A DNA stretch of 64,000 nucleotides from Tanytarsus gracilentus. Taxonomy: Eukaryota; Arthropoda; Insecta; Diptera; Chironomidae. The position numbers were made by a program, and so were the translations under genes. Below the pieces are notes generated by a model. It searched no databases and had not been told where the DNA came from. It was given only the letters and a program-made list of their open reading frames with translations. The stretch lies in assembly GCA_038502055.1 (NCBI GenBank), contig JAXRKN010000036.1, forward strand, positions 3,658,001-3,722,000, read 5' to 3'. This document shows, one piece after another, positions 24,727 through 37,473 of the stretch (positions within the stretch are counted from its first letter, which is position 1; each line of letters begins with the position of its first letter).

Positions 24727-27700
24727 ATTAAAATATGAATCATTCGATAGAAAAGTTTCGCAGGAATGAGATCAAATTTTTGTGAAATTTAACGGATAAA
24801 TTTGTTTAAATATTTTATTAGTATTTTTTTAAATTAATTATTTCAAAATCCTTTTTAAAATTTACCCTACTTTTTTTACACTTCCTAAAAAATCATCAAC
24901 TCACGTTAAAAATTACACATTTCATGTATTTACCAATATCCACGAAGGAATTCCACAAAAACATAATTTTTCCATCGAATTCCACCACTGAGTGGATCAT
25001 AAAAAAAGCCTAAATGTAAATTACTAAAGTACTTTATTTCATCCTTTCGCGGTTCCGCCTCTTTGAGTTTATTTTTCAATCAATTGTGCTCCATAATTCA
25101 CAAAAGTATTGCACAACAATTTCCACATAAATCTTCCACGAGGAACAGCAGCCGTAAAATTTTTAAATCATCAACATTGACGATATCGAAGGCAACAATG
25201 AATCAGACGAACGTCAAACTCGTAGTTCAAGATTAAAATCAAAATTGCCATTTCTGAGATGATGCAAAATCTACCGTCATGTAGCGCACTTCTTTGCTGA
25301 ATCACCTTAAGGAATTTAAATTGGTTAACATGCGAAGATGAAGTGCATTGAGTTATTGATTTAAGATTAAATGCATTTGCAATTTGTAGAATTGTCGGCT
25401 GGAATTAATGCAATGTCTTCATAGAAAAATTTCTTGTCATGATTTTATAGAAATTTTATTTTCATTAAGTAGAAATTTCGTTGAATAATCGAAGCTTGAT
25501 TAACCCACCAATTAACAAGTTCATTATTAATCACTAAAATTAGCGACATTAAGCGTTTGAATCGGAGATAATCCGATCATGGAGCATTGAAATTGTCACT
25601 TAGCAACTTATGATCATTTCATGACCTCACTGGAGCATTAAATTTGCTGCAATTAATCAGATTTCTTGTAAATGACTTAATGCACAACACGGATCGTAAA
25701 TATTGTAGGAAGAAGAAGAAAGAGGTGTTGAACATGAGCTGTTTATTAGTTGAGTAATTTTTATTAAGATTGTTGTCAGACTTCTAAGATGTCGATGAGG
25801 TCATTGACGAAAGGTGACTCTGAAAGAGATTAAATAAACATGATAGAGAAAAGTGTTATTTTTTTTGCTGCCTTAAAAATTGATTTCTCAATCGTAAATT
25901 TTTTGAAAAATTGCCACTTTTATCTTTGATGCGACTAGACTGAAAATGTTTTCTAATTTTTCACCAAAGTCCGAATGATTGATTAAAAATCATTTGCCTT
26001 AGCAGTGAAACTTAATAACTTCCCCGCCTTGTACAAATGCGCCGTTAATAGAAAGAAAAGACACAAAAGTGTCAAACGCGAATGTGAGATAGACAACATT
26101 GAAAAGTGGACACTATCACATATTTTCTCTATTTTCAATGTTTTATATTCAAAAAATATTCTAAATTTTTTATAAAATAAAATCAGTGTCCGCCCCTTGA
26201 AGAATCGTCTATCGTGCAAAAAATGATTCTGCCAAATCGATACGCGGCTTGTTGGTAATCAGGTTAAAGACATAAATAATTTTATTTACAACCATATTGA
26301 ATGTCACATGCCGCCGTGCAAAATCACATTTTAGCTCCTCGAATTCCACCCGTGACGACGATCGACCATTAAATAACATTAATATCTTCATTAAGTTTTA
26401 AGTCAATTAAGTGATTTATTATTTTTTAACAAATTTATTTTGTATTTAATTTTTGAAACTTTTCTAGGAAATTAATTAATTACTCAAGATTATTGCAAAT
26501 CCGAAAGCTCATCTGTGCATTTTTTATACGACAAATTACTGCGTCACTCGAGACTGCAGTCAGGAGTTTCAACATCGGTTGTTATAGGAAATTTATCGCT
26601 TACAAGACCTAATTAAGACGACCTTCATTTGCATTAATAATTAGATGGATGCAAACTATTTGATTAACGGTTGTTAATGACCTGCAAGAGATGTAAAAGG
26701 AGAATTTATGCGACTTTGTGCTAGGAAGAATTTATGAGGGTTGTTAAGTTTAATTTATCTAAAATGAGATGAGATAGTTGAAAGGAGAATTAATATATTA
26801 TGCATGTTGATGGTAATAAAATTAATTACTATAAGCTCAAAGAAGTAATAGAAGTAAAACGGGATTGAAAGTTTTTATTCATCAGTAGAAAGAATAAAAT
26901 TGCCAGTGATCTTAAAATGCAGAGAATTGAAATTTCAAAAAAGTTAAATTCTTTTTAAACGAATTATCCATAAAATACCACATCAATCAATACCTCACAC
27001 TGTGCTAAAGAGCCTATGGCAACATAATAAACTCATCAAAGCTCATTGTAACAAATACCGAAAAAAATATTAAGCTCAAAGTAAATTAAAGACCAAAAAC
27101 TCTGGTGATGAGCTGAGAGAAGAAAGAAAAAAAGACATAATGAGATTGAGAAAATTATTATCCAATTTGTGTCTCACTTTACGCAAACAATGAAGAGCAC
27201 TTGAATGGAGGAGGAAATCTGCTTCAAAGCGTCTAATTTCATGCTCACATTTTCGGATATTTTTTATACTTTCCGCTGCATCTCGCGCGACATGAAGGCC
27301 GCAACTCGTCAGTGATCAATATTATTTCGAGGAGTGAATCTCACATTTATTATGTTATTTTAGATTTCGGGATGGGTGTGAACACGCACCAGAAAAAAAT
27401 CATCTTTCATCATTCGATGAATAAAATGACTTAATCACAAATTATTAAAATAGTGAACAAGTTGATCGAGGAATGTGCGCGCGAGAGGAGAGAATTGTTG
27501 CTTTAACAAGCGTGTAGATCGTGAATCGAATTTTGAAGATCTTTTGTGAGGAATTTTTTTGGGGTCTTTAAAATAGTTTTTGATGCAATAGTTTGGGATT
27601 TCAATGAAATAATTTTTGATGTTATAAAATTAACTTTCAGAAAAATTATTTTAGAATGTAAAAGAATTTATCGAGTTTTGGTGGATCATGAAAAAAAATC

Positions 27701-28973
27701 AATTAAAATTTATTAATCAAGCAAAATAATAAATTTTTTTTTGACACACTTCAGCAACATTTTTTAAAGTACCCGCATATGAAATCAATTTTTTTTCACA
27801 TTCATTCGAAGCAAAATATTTTTCTTTCCTCGTCTTCACATCGGCGGCGCCAGTAAACGCATCTCAATCGAACGACCTTGACATAGTGAATATGAGATGC
27901 AGTGAAAGTGTTTATGAAGGTGGATAAAGTGCAAGTGATCAGGTGGGATGAATTTTATTTTACACTTTCGAGCACTTTTTCACTAACATTGAAGACGTTG
28001 CACAAGTTGTAATTTGTGACACAGATATCTTCTCACTTATTGTTGTTATTCATGGTGTAAAAAAAGTTGCAAGAAATGTCAAAAAAGATCAAAATAAAAA
28101 TAGTTTTTTAATTACCGAACATGACTCCGAGCATCTCGTAAATGTCATTTTTCTTCATATCTGTGGTCAGTCAATTGCAGCAGAAAATGCAGCATTGAAA
28201 CGTGTTGAAACTCATGTTCGAGAAAAATCCCATTATGAATGAAACAATGGAAATTCTTCGGAGATACAACTGATTAAAATTGAGATGTGATTTAATCGCA
28301 TGCGAGTTTTTTTTTGCATAAAAGTCTTTTGTCAAAACGGTAGCTTTTGAATCTTTTTGTTAAATGAGAATTTGTTTGATGGATGTGATGATAAATTGTA
28401 GTTGATATTATGAATCTTTAGTAATAATTTTTTTGAATTCGTCTTAAAAAATATGTTTTGAACTAATTGTAATTTTATTCAAAAAAGTCACCAAGTTCAA
28501 GGGAAAATCAAAAATTAGCAAACCAGTCAAAAATGATTTTTTCCGCATCAAATTCAGTCAATCATCCATTAATAATTGATATTTTTTTCCATCAGTGTCT
28601 GACCGCTCATAACAAGGCAATTTAATTTATGTTAAAACGATTCATGCACGATTTTAAACTGTTCAATGCAATTTATTCTTACTTCCTAACATTTCTAAAA
28701 TTGGATCGAAAATTCACAGTTGAGTCCATTTGTTTTGTGCTCATCAATTTCCTTGATATGCAAATTTACATTAATCAGAAGCTCTGGTCGCGTGCTATTC
28801 GCATATTATCTATGCAATCAATCATAATTTTATTCCAAGTGATGTGGTTAAATTTTTAAATTTCCCGCACTTATTTAAAATTTGAATTTAAGACGTTGAA
28901 ATTTTTTGACACAAACGAAAAAGCGCGGGAAATTCAAACTTTCTCAATGTCTCCACATGAATCTAAACATTTA

Positions 28974-29246
28974 TTAATTTTTTTTCTGCACCGCACAGCA
29001 TGAATAAAAATTGTTTAAATGATTGCGTGATACATCGCATGCAGGAAAATGATTGGCGGCTATAAACAAGTCATTTGTTTTAGGTTGCAAATTATTGAGT
29101 AAGACTAGAAGGATCAATATGCACATGAACATGAGAGCTCGAAAATGGTAATTCGATACGCGAATCATTGTGCAAATATTGAAATACTTAATGTCATGGA
29201 TGAGCGATTCTCCTACGGCCATTCCCGTCATCGACATCATCTGCAA
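28974..29246 (-). CDS. Possible small secreted or single-span peptide
   Basis: A 90-codon open frame begins just after TTGCAG, which could be a splice acceptor. From an internal Met (residue 27, MIRVSNYHFRALMF) it reads as a short basic start, a hydrophobic run rich in Leu/Ile, and then a tail of about 35 residues with three cysteines (ACDV and YSCC) ending in KKN. AATAAA overlaps or follows the stop closely. The region is slightly GC-richer than its flanks. The pattern resembles a signal peptide plus small mature peptide, but I recognise no family. An untranslated accident is as likely. Confidence 0.28.
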   Translation of the reverse strand: MQMMSMTGMAVGESLIHDIKYFNICTMIRVSNYHFRALMFMCILILLVLLNNLQPKTNDLFIAANHFPACDVSRNHLNNFYSCCAVQKKN

Positions 29247-30434
29247 TCGGCAACGGCAATTTGAATTAAAAATGCACCGTTAAGCATCTTAATAAGTTCT
29301 CTAACAAAGTCGTGTGTATTTGTTGATTTATGATCGCATTCATTAGGTCACATAAATCTCCTAATCAAACACTAAAAGCATTTCATATCATTTTATAGTC
29401 GTGTGTTTTACATTTAGTATTTATTAATGCATCGTGATGCAAATTTTCTGTCGTTAACTGAGGCAATTCACATGCCTAATGAGACCTTTTTTATGTGTGT
29501 TTTCACTGGCACGCGAGCCTTTTATTGCTGGATTTTGATAGAGTGATGCATGGTGAATGTTAACATGTTTTATGGATACAATTATGGCAGTAAAATCATA
29601 ATGAAAACAGGTGTTTTTTATGTTGTCGATATTTCATTCATTTTTGGACTTTAAATCCTAAATTAAAACTTTATAATTAATTAGAAAAAATGCAACCTCT
29701 TGCACATGACTTGAATTATTACAAAAAAAACATGAATTAAACATTTTTGTCTCTTAATTTTTTCTCAGCATGCAGCAAGCATCAAAAGCCCTAAAGCTAA
29801 AAACCATTTGAAGCTTCAAACTGATGCAACGATAGTCGATTAATGTAACGACCTTCATTAACAATGCTTCTGGGTGATTCCATTAAATTTTGAAGACAAA
29901 ACACGTCCATCATTGCCACTGACATTGAAATATTTTCATTACAAAAGCTTTAAAGTCTTCCTTGCTGATTACTTCAAATAGAAATTGTAAATAGCCACGC
30001 ATGTGATCAGGAATTAACAATAAATTGAATGAAATATTTTGACTAATTCGATTGCCATTAATTATTCAGAAAAATTTCCTTGATTCGATGATAAAAAGTT
30101 CTTTACATTTTAAAAGCTGTAAAAAATTTCTTGACTCTTCCTCATAAATCAAAATGAATGTTCAATGAGAAGCTTTCAATTGATCAATAAACAGATTAGC
30201 TGATGACATTATCTACGCATAAAAATCTGCTGTTTATTGGCGCTGCCTCATTTGAATTTCACGCTTGTTAATTTGTTAGTAAAAAAATTATTATAAAACA
30301 AATTAAAGGAAAATATAATTAAAAGACAAATTAATTTTTAAAACATTCAAAAAAATTATTTAAAAATTTTTGCTACAAAAAAATAAAATTTTGTGAATAT
30401 TTGACTGAAAAATTATCAAAAATGTAATTTTAAC

Positions 30435-30442
30435 TTTATTTA
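30435..30442 (-). terminator. Poly(A) signal of the methyltransferase gene
   Basis: AATAAA (minus strand 30440-30435) overlaps the last base of the TAA stop codon, so the 3' untranslated region must be very short. Confidence 0.5.
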
Positions 30443-31344
30443 ATTTTCCTCATTGACAGCAATTTTCTTGACCAATCCATGAATTAGGCCCATTTTAACT
30501 ATATCACCACTTTCATCACCAACTTCGTCATCACATTTGACAGCCATTAGAGAATAAAAACCTTTGAGAAATTTTTCAGAATCCTCTGAAGTCATTTCAT
30601 ACAAAAATGGCAGCATGACTTTGCCGCTTGCTAAAAAATTAAAAAAAAATAAAATTGATTTCCGAGGTTTAAAAGTTTTATTTTTTGGTTCAATTTTTTA
30701 CCTCTAAATTCATCTCTTTTCCACTCGGTTGTTATTGAAGAGTTTTCATAAAATTCCAATGTAAATCCTTTATCGGTCAGCATTTTTTCAAATTGATCAC
30801 TAAAGTTTTCTTCTTTCACGAGCGTTAAAACTTCTTCCAGAATTTGTTCTTTGCCATCAGAAAAGCTTTCAGCCATTTCAGCAACAGATTTTTTAACATT
30901 CACATTTGGAATCAAGAAGTAGAAAAATCCATCGTCATTTAGAAGAATTTTAATGTTTTCTAAAGCTTTTTCAATATTTTTAACAAAGTGAAGTGATGCA
31001 AATGACGTAACGAGATCAAAAGTTCCTTCAACAGCGACAGCTTCAGGAATTTCATGTTCAGCGTTGAAAATCTCAAAAGAAATTTTTTCATTTCCGTATT
31101 TTTCATTTGCAAACTCAATCAGTTCTTCGCTTTTATCAGTTCCGATAGCTCGAGAGAACTCCAATCCACTTTTCTCCATCATCACGTCAACAAAAACTCT
31201 TCCATCGCCGGTTCCGATATCAATCACTTTGCATTCTTTATCGTGAAACACTTCTTGAAGCTTTTCTTTAGCTTTTGATAAAAATTCTTCAGCAATTTTA
31301 ACCTCAAAACTATTATTTTCGTGAAATATTTCTCCTCTCGACAT
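30440..31344 (-). CDS. Juvenile hormone acid methyltransferase-like SAM-dependent methyltransferase
   Basis: Exons 31344-30702 and 30630-30440 join across a 71-base intron in phase 1 to give 277 residues, the usual length for JHAMT. Residues 40-48 (VIDIGTGDG) are the class I SAM-binding motif I, followed by an acidic residue region (IGTDKSEELIEFA) and the later SFASLHFVKN segment, where the family has its W/LH motif. Insect JHAMTs methylate farnesoic or juvenile hormone acid in the corpora allata, but many insect paralogues have unknown substrates. This copy's glycine loop is GTGDG instead of the usual GCGPG type, so it may be a divergent paralogue. The start at 31344 is chosen over an upstream in-frame ATG at 31401 because the TATA/initiator pair places transcription start at about 31374. 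Confidence 0.8.
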
Positions 31345-31373
31345 TTTGCACTCTTTTAATTCTGAATTGACAC

Positions 31374-31408
31374 TGATGACTGCAATAGAAATTAACTTCA
31401 AATTTATA
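31374..31408 (-). promoter_or_regulatory. TATA/initiator promoter of the methyltransferase gene
   Basis: TATAAATT at 31408-31401 precedes TCAGTG (A at 31374) by 34 bases. This leaves a 5' leader of only about 30 bases before the ATG at 31344 and puts the ATG at 31401 upstream of transcription start. Confidence 0.6.
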
Positions 31409-34400
31409 GTGAAAAAACTTGATAATTTAATTGAATGCTTGCGAGTTTGCGAACTATAATCAAGAGCTTGTTATCTTAATTACTTAAAATTATTTTTAAA
31501 TTTTATTATTGAAATAATTTTAACGGAATTTGTTTAATTGAAATTATGGTGATTTGAAGTTGGGTGATTGAAATTTTTTTTTGCATAATTTACCTGCAAA
31601 ATTAAAAAATAAATCGTCCAAGCATCTTTTTATGAAATGTACTCACTCGAACAGTAATTGAAGACATTAATACTTTATGAACCAATTACAAGGGCGCCAA
31701 CGAACACATGTTCAACAGGAAAGCATGTAATTATGAATATTAAATTCAATCGTTGAATTTTACAAGCAAATAATTACAATCACACTTGATGAATTCTTTA
31801 GCATAAACTTCTTCAAACTTGAATTTACTGCTAAACTAACAAAAATCAAATTGTAATTTATGCAAAAAATCTCAAGCACCAAATCGATGGCAAATCATTG
31901 TCATGATCGTCATTTCGCATTTTGATTGCTCAATTTTGTCTCAATAATTTAAATTTTTTTCTATATTCTCATTTGGCGCGTCTTGAATGTGTAGTAAAAA
32001 TAATTTAATGGCAGTTTCGTGCAAACGGCATCGCTTACAGTCGTCTAAATTGATTTTAAATGGTCATTAATATGAATTATTGTATGTGAGTGTCTTTGAT
32101 GATGCGAATAGTCGAACCTGCCTTAAATTCCATTTCATTCTCCTCATCCATCATTGACATCACACATGTGTCATGTTTAATTTGCTTTACTTATTGAACT
32201 GAAGAGATTAAATATTTTTTTATGAGAACGAGAAAATGCGGAAAAGATAATTATACATTTTGTAAAGATGCAATTTGTGATTCAAAGCTTTGTATAGAGT
32301 TAAAAATTTACGCACAAATCAACCTCTAAAAGGACAGTTACTTGATTGTCCCTAATGCCTCAAATTATTGATCATGTTATGCGCATTTAATTTCACACCA
32401 ACAGTTTTCAATAAAAATTTTATGAGTAGAAATTTTTAATATTTTTTCGTGGAATTTTATTTCAATGGATTTATTAAATTCATGTAAAATTTATAGAATT
32501 TGAAAAATTGCGATTATTCTTCAAGACAGCTTAAAATTTAAATGCGTGATATGTCACCACAATGTAACATTAGACACGACTCATCTCTCCACACCAATTA
32601 ATCTACTTTGTTTTTTCGACGCTTGATTCACCTCTCGAACTCACCTTGACGCTGTTGATGCTCACATAAAACATGGAATCATGACGACTTTGATGTGTCT
32701 CAACTGCATTTGCATATAAAGACCCGAATGTAATTATGTCGCATCGTGTACTCAATTAGTCAAAGCCATTTGATGTGACAAAATAAATTAATGATCGCTC
32801 GGACGATTGACGATGATTTTTTTCCTTGTTAATTGTGTGACATTATGTTGGCAATATTTTAGACGTGTGTGCATAGCTTACAGACCGGATTTCTGGAAAT
32901 TAGTTCAAGTATGATACAACTTTTTTTTATATGGATGCGGCGTAGAGAGAATTTTTGCAATAATTGCTGAACAAGGATGCGACACTGATTTTTAATTAAT
33001 ATAATTTTCTCGTTTTTATTTTCAACGATTTTGTAAAAATTTAGTGGAAATTAAAATTTTTAAACTTCCACCCCTGAACTTAATAAATTTAAAGTTTCTC
33101 ACCGTCAAGCGAATTCAGTAGCTCAAGCTCATATGTCATCACCATTAAAATGATGAATCAACACCACTCCTCGACGGTTCTTAGTGTTTAATTAAATTAA
33201 AGCATCGATAAATCTCCTTTTTTTCAGGCATTCTTTATTGTCTAAATAGAAAATTATACTCTGAACATGTTCGATGTACAGAATTTGTACAGTAATGAGT
33301 TCCGGATTATATGATTTTAATGATGCGATAATTTATTAAAGAAGATTGCATCACTCCACGTATTGACGTGGTGGTAATGATTTATGTTCATACTTTGACT
33401 TGTTCTGGAATAATTAATTGGATTTTCTCCCGTTTTTTTATTGATGAACATTTCAAATTAATGCAGTTTTTCTTATTTTGAACTTTATGAAGATTTAAAT
33501 CGTTAAAATTTTTGAAGACTACTGACACTTAATTTTGATACAAAGGAATTTAAAAAATTAGCGGTTAAAATTTAAAAAAATTATTAAATTTTAAAAAAGT
33601 TTCCACCCCTCGATTTTTAATCACCACCTGTGAAACCGTCAGCAGCTTTTAACTTGAACTTTAAGCGGATCTAAGTTAGACCATTTAACAGATAATCGGA
33701 ATGCTATGACGAAATTCTTTTTTACCCCCAAAGGAGATTCCAATCGCAACGTGTTACGACTTCATCATAACCGACATACTTACACCCATTTTATTTCTGT
33801 TGAATTCTATAACTAAATATAAATATTTCTTTTCTGCTTTTGTGATTCACTTTTTATTGATGATTTTGCCTTTTATCGAAGAGATTTCACAACATGCAAT
33901 TGAAGGTTAAAAATTCATTCACACTTTGGTGAAATATTTAAAAATTATTTTTCTCTCACGTGGAGTCGATAATTAGTCGAAGCCGCCGGAACAATCAGCG
34001 TTAAGCGATGGAAATAAATCAGAAATCAGTCTTGTGTGATTTTTGTCAGAGTTTTGGTGATGTTGAAAGAGAAAAGAAGAATTAATTAAATTTCTCACAC
34101 AAATAATTTCTTTTACATCTTTTGGACGACCTTGAAAGTGTGAGATGGAAAAAATTAAAACAAATCGTGACTGCATGAATTTTATGCGAAACAGCATGAG
34201 ATTTTTTAGACATCTAAAACCAATATTTTGAGTTTAAATTAATTAAAATTTCATGAAATGAGCACACACAAAAAACCTGAAAGCACGCAAGAAATTTTTT
34301 GTCATCCCTAGAACCACTCCATTCTCAGCTTGCTGTCAATCACTCGAAAAACTCTTTTGGTTGTTAGTCACGATTACACACATAATTTGAGAGAGCACAC

Positions 34401-35219
34401 AAAAGTTGCAATGAAAATAAAAAGTTAGTCAAAAAGGTCAATGACGCTTGTCTGCAAAAAAAGAACAACAGTAAATTTGCACTTAAAGATGTAAATTAAA
34501 ACAAAAACATGAAGTGCTTTAAGATGTTTGTGAATAAATTTTTTATTTTGATTTTTTAAAGGTAACAAACTAATTTTCTCAAATTTCTTAAATATTTTTT
34601 TGATTTTTTGTTTCATTTCCTGGCTCCAATTAATAATTAGTTAAAGACTTATGCATTTTAGTAACATACGTGGAATGCTAAATTATTAAAAATAAGTCAT
34701 GACTATTGGATGAATAAAAAAATATTTTTTACAGTCTTCAAGAGCTAAAAATAATTTTTATAAACCCACTTTAAAAATTACTGAAATTGAGCGTCGAAAA
34801 AATTTTTAAATAATTTTTTAACCCTCAAAAGTTTTCCTTAAATTCTTAAAATAAATAAAGAACACAAACAGGCAAGAAAATATTTAAAGTGAAATTTGCT
34901 GGTTAGAAATAATTTAGCTCGAAAAGTTTGAAACCTAAATAATTTAAGGATGATAAAGAGTGACTTGAATTTCAAAAAGAAAATCCACACAGAATGATCA
35001 AAAACTTTATTTTTTGTACATTAATAAATATTTTGTCATTTCAAAAAACTTGGATCAAGAAAAAAATTAATGATCAAACTTCTAAAGGGTGCAAAAATTT
35101 ACACTCAAACTTCTAACCTCGTGCTGTGAAAAATTCTTGTCAACAAATTCTTAGTTTACGGTTTATGTGAAGGTCACCAAATCTCCCTGTAATATCTTAA
35201 ATATCCTTAATTATAAAGC
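31409..35219. other. Intergenic stretch
   Basis: AT-rich DNA between two leftward genes. Open frames (33973-34197 and 34425-34616 on the minus strand) are lysine/phenylalanine-rich accidents. AATAAA on the minus strand near 35005 could serve the leucine-rich-repeat gene. Confidence 0.45.
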
Positions 35220-37473
35220 TTAACCCTCAGTTGGAGTCTTCCCATTTCCATTAGAATTTACAGTATTAAGAGGAATCTCCTCAAATGGACTTACAGAGTC
35301 TTCGGGCTTTCGCGCTCGATTTTTATTGCTTCGACATAATTTTGTCTTTATACTGCACACATCAGCTCGACATACCAAACCAAAGGCAATGCCTATTGTC
35401 GTGACTGCCAAAATGCCTGCGAAAATATAAAAAATTACAATTACAATTTGCACTTATAATATTTTGGGAAGTGACATGTTGATACAATTGCTTGATGTGC
35501 TTAATGGCAATGCAGACCAAATCAAAAAATAATAATTGAAGGTCACGTCGTGAGTTGTGTTCTGATTTTTTAGGTAAAATAAAATTTGAAAGCTTGCAAG
35601 GACGCTTGTTAAAAATTGAGAGGAAATTTAAAATAAACCGTTAAAGTTTAAAATTCAAAAGAGCTTTTTTAAGCTTTTAAAATCGAATAATCAGCTGTTG
35701 AGTCAGTGGAATGAGGTGGAAAGTGAAATATTGTCGTTTGTATGAGGAAGATAAAAAAAGCTGACCTAAACATGAATTTTTATTCAACCTTGCATTATAA
35801 TGCATTAAGGACGGGGGAAGTTTGTTAAATGTGTCAAGTTCAAAATTTTGGATAAAATAAAAATCAAAACTTTTTTAAAGCTAAGAACTTTTTCATAGTT
35901 TTGTATGAAATTAAAAAAAATTAAAGTGACGTAATTTATAAAATCCTCCCACATTTTTTCTTCTTCCACTTTAAAACTTTCAATATTCATTGTCAAGCTT
36001 TCTCTGTCCTTGAAAAGGAACAGAATTTTATAAAAATAAATGTTCGCTCACCTATCAGCATGTACTTAATTGTTTCACTATCAACATCGACGACGGCAGA
36101 ATTCACCTCAGTTGTGGTTGTTGTATGAATTGTGACTGGATCTGATATTTTAGAGTTTAAGGTTTCACCTCCTGTGTGATTCATGATTGGATTGCTTGTT
36201 GTCGTCATCATTGACACAGTTGTGGTTGGTGAGGGTTTTTTGGTTGTCGTTGTTGCATGATAGACTGGCAGTTCGATTGGCTTGTCATTACCCACGATGG
36301 ATTCTTCAAATGTTCTAGACTCGAACGAGAGATAGAAGCAGCTCACATTGAATCCATCAAAATTAATTGCGTCAATGACTTCGAGCTTGCTGCAGAGTTC
36401 AATTATTGATTCCTTCGATAAATTGTGCATTCGAAGCTCAACGAGTTTGTCAAAGTGCTCAAAAGGTGTTGCGTCGAAATTATCAAGGGGATTGCCCTCA
36501 AGTGACAAACTTTCAAGTTGTGAAACGCTCGCAAATGCATCGCTGGGAAGTTCATCAAGCTCACAATAATCCATTATAAGTTTTCTCAAATTTGGTTGAA
36601 TTAAAAATGAATTTTGTAGCTTTAATGCGTTATATGATAAATCCAGCAATTCCAGATTTTTTAATTCCTCAAAAGTTCTCGAATTAAATTCACTAAATTT
36701 ATTTTTTCTCAATTTGATGCTTCTTAAATTTTCTAAATTTTTAAACACATTCCGATTGATATTCGAAATTTCATTGTTAGAGAGATCAAGCTCTCGTAAT
36801 TGTCGACAACAGTCGCTGCTGAACGTGTCCTCCCTTAAATGCACTAAATTATTGAAGCTCATGTTTAAATTGAGAATAGTGTTTGGTATGTCATTTGGTA
36901 TGGCTGTCAATCCTAAATTTGAACAGTCTAAAGTTGTATTCGAAATGTCCATCGAACATGACGTTGATGAAGAAGCTAAAATGCGTGAATTGCGTCAGGT
37001 AAAAAATAGAAATAGAGATTAGTCATAAAAATGATAAGATTTTAATGTCTCTCTTCGAATTCAACGAATTTTTTAAATTTAAAATATTTTAAGTTTTTCA
37101 ATAAAAAAAACAATCAAAAAATTTTATCCCTGCGTGGGACATGACCAAATGTTACCGTTAAAATTCAAAAAAATCCTCATACAAATAAAATTTAAATCTC
37201 GGCTTCAACATATTTTCAATAGACAATTGTATACAAAAAGTATACTTTTATTTAAATTTACGACTTCAACGGTTTTCATGTCCCACGCAGGATTTTATCT
37301 AACCATCAAATTCCGAATTCCAAGGAAGACATTAACTTCACTATCACTAAGCAAAAAAATTTCGGATATGATTTACCATCACTCGATGTTGCGGTAGGTG
37401 CAGTTATCGTTTTATGGCTAAAGATTAACACTAATATTATCACATATCTAAAGCTCGCTGGCACAATCATCAT
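35220..37473 (-). CDS. Single-pass membrane protein with extracellular leucine-rich repeats
   Basis: Three exons, 37473-37377, 36975-36052 and 35416-35220, all joined in phase 1, give 405 residues. Exon 1 encodes a signal peptide (MMIVPASFRYVIILVLIFS...). Exon 2 begins with an LRR N-terminal cap (CSMDISNTTLDCSNLGLTAI) and about seven leucine-rich repeats with LxxLxLxxN cores, for example LRELDLSNNEIS and LELLDLSYNAL. A Thr-rich, probably O-glycosylated stalk follows (TTTTKKPSPTTT and others). The junction to exon 3 falls inside the transmembrane span (about residues 337-356, YMLIGILAVTTIGIAFGLVC). A basic tail of about 50 residues follows and has no recognised signalling domain. Such proteins act in cell adhesion or receptor complexes, but I cannot name an orthologue. 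The signal-peptide exon is inferred from phase, donor GTAAAT and hydrophobicity. Intron 1 carries a MITE. Confidence 0.75.
37129..37291. mobile_element. 163-bp MITE with 8-bp target-site duplication
   Basis: The ends are exact 16-bp inverted repeats (CCTGCGTGGGACATGA at 37129-37144, its inverse at 37276-37291). The direct repeat ATTTTATC flanks both sides (37121-37128 and 37292-37299). Eight-base duplications fit hAT- or P-type transposases. There is no coding capacity. Inside, two imperfect direct repeats (around 37180-37210 and 37238-37270, both ending CTTCAAC) suggest an internal duplication. It sits in intron 1 of the leucine-rich-repeat gene. The intact duplication suggests a fairly recent insertion. 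Confidence 0.85.

Larger units (their letters stand above)
20849..30434. other. Gene-poor region
   Basis: Nearly 10 kb with no supported multi-exon gene. Two short minus-strand open frames with cysteines (24493-24726 and 28974-29246) are listed separately as weak candidates. The rest is AT-rich DNA with scattered short palindromes, such as the AAAGTAT/ATACTTT hairpin near 23638-23657. Confidence 0.45.

Noticed and set aside
31345..31401. Upstream in-frame ATG for the methyltransferase
   Set aside because: It lies upstream of the predicted transcription start at 31374 and adds residues absent from the family.
37134..37397. Plus-strand open frame of 87 codons
   Set aside because: It spans the MITE and the opposite strand of the signal-peptide exon of the leucine-rich-repeat gene.
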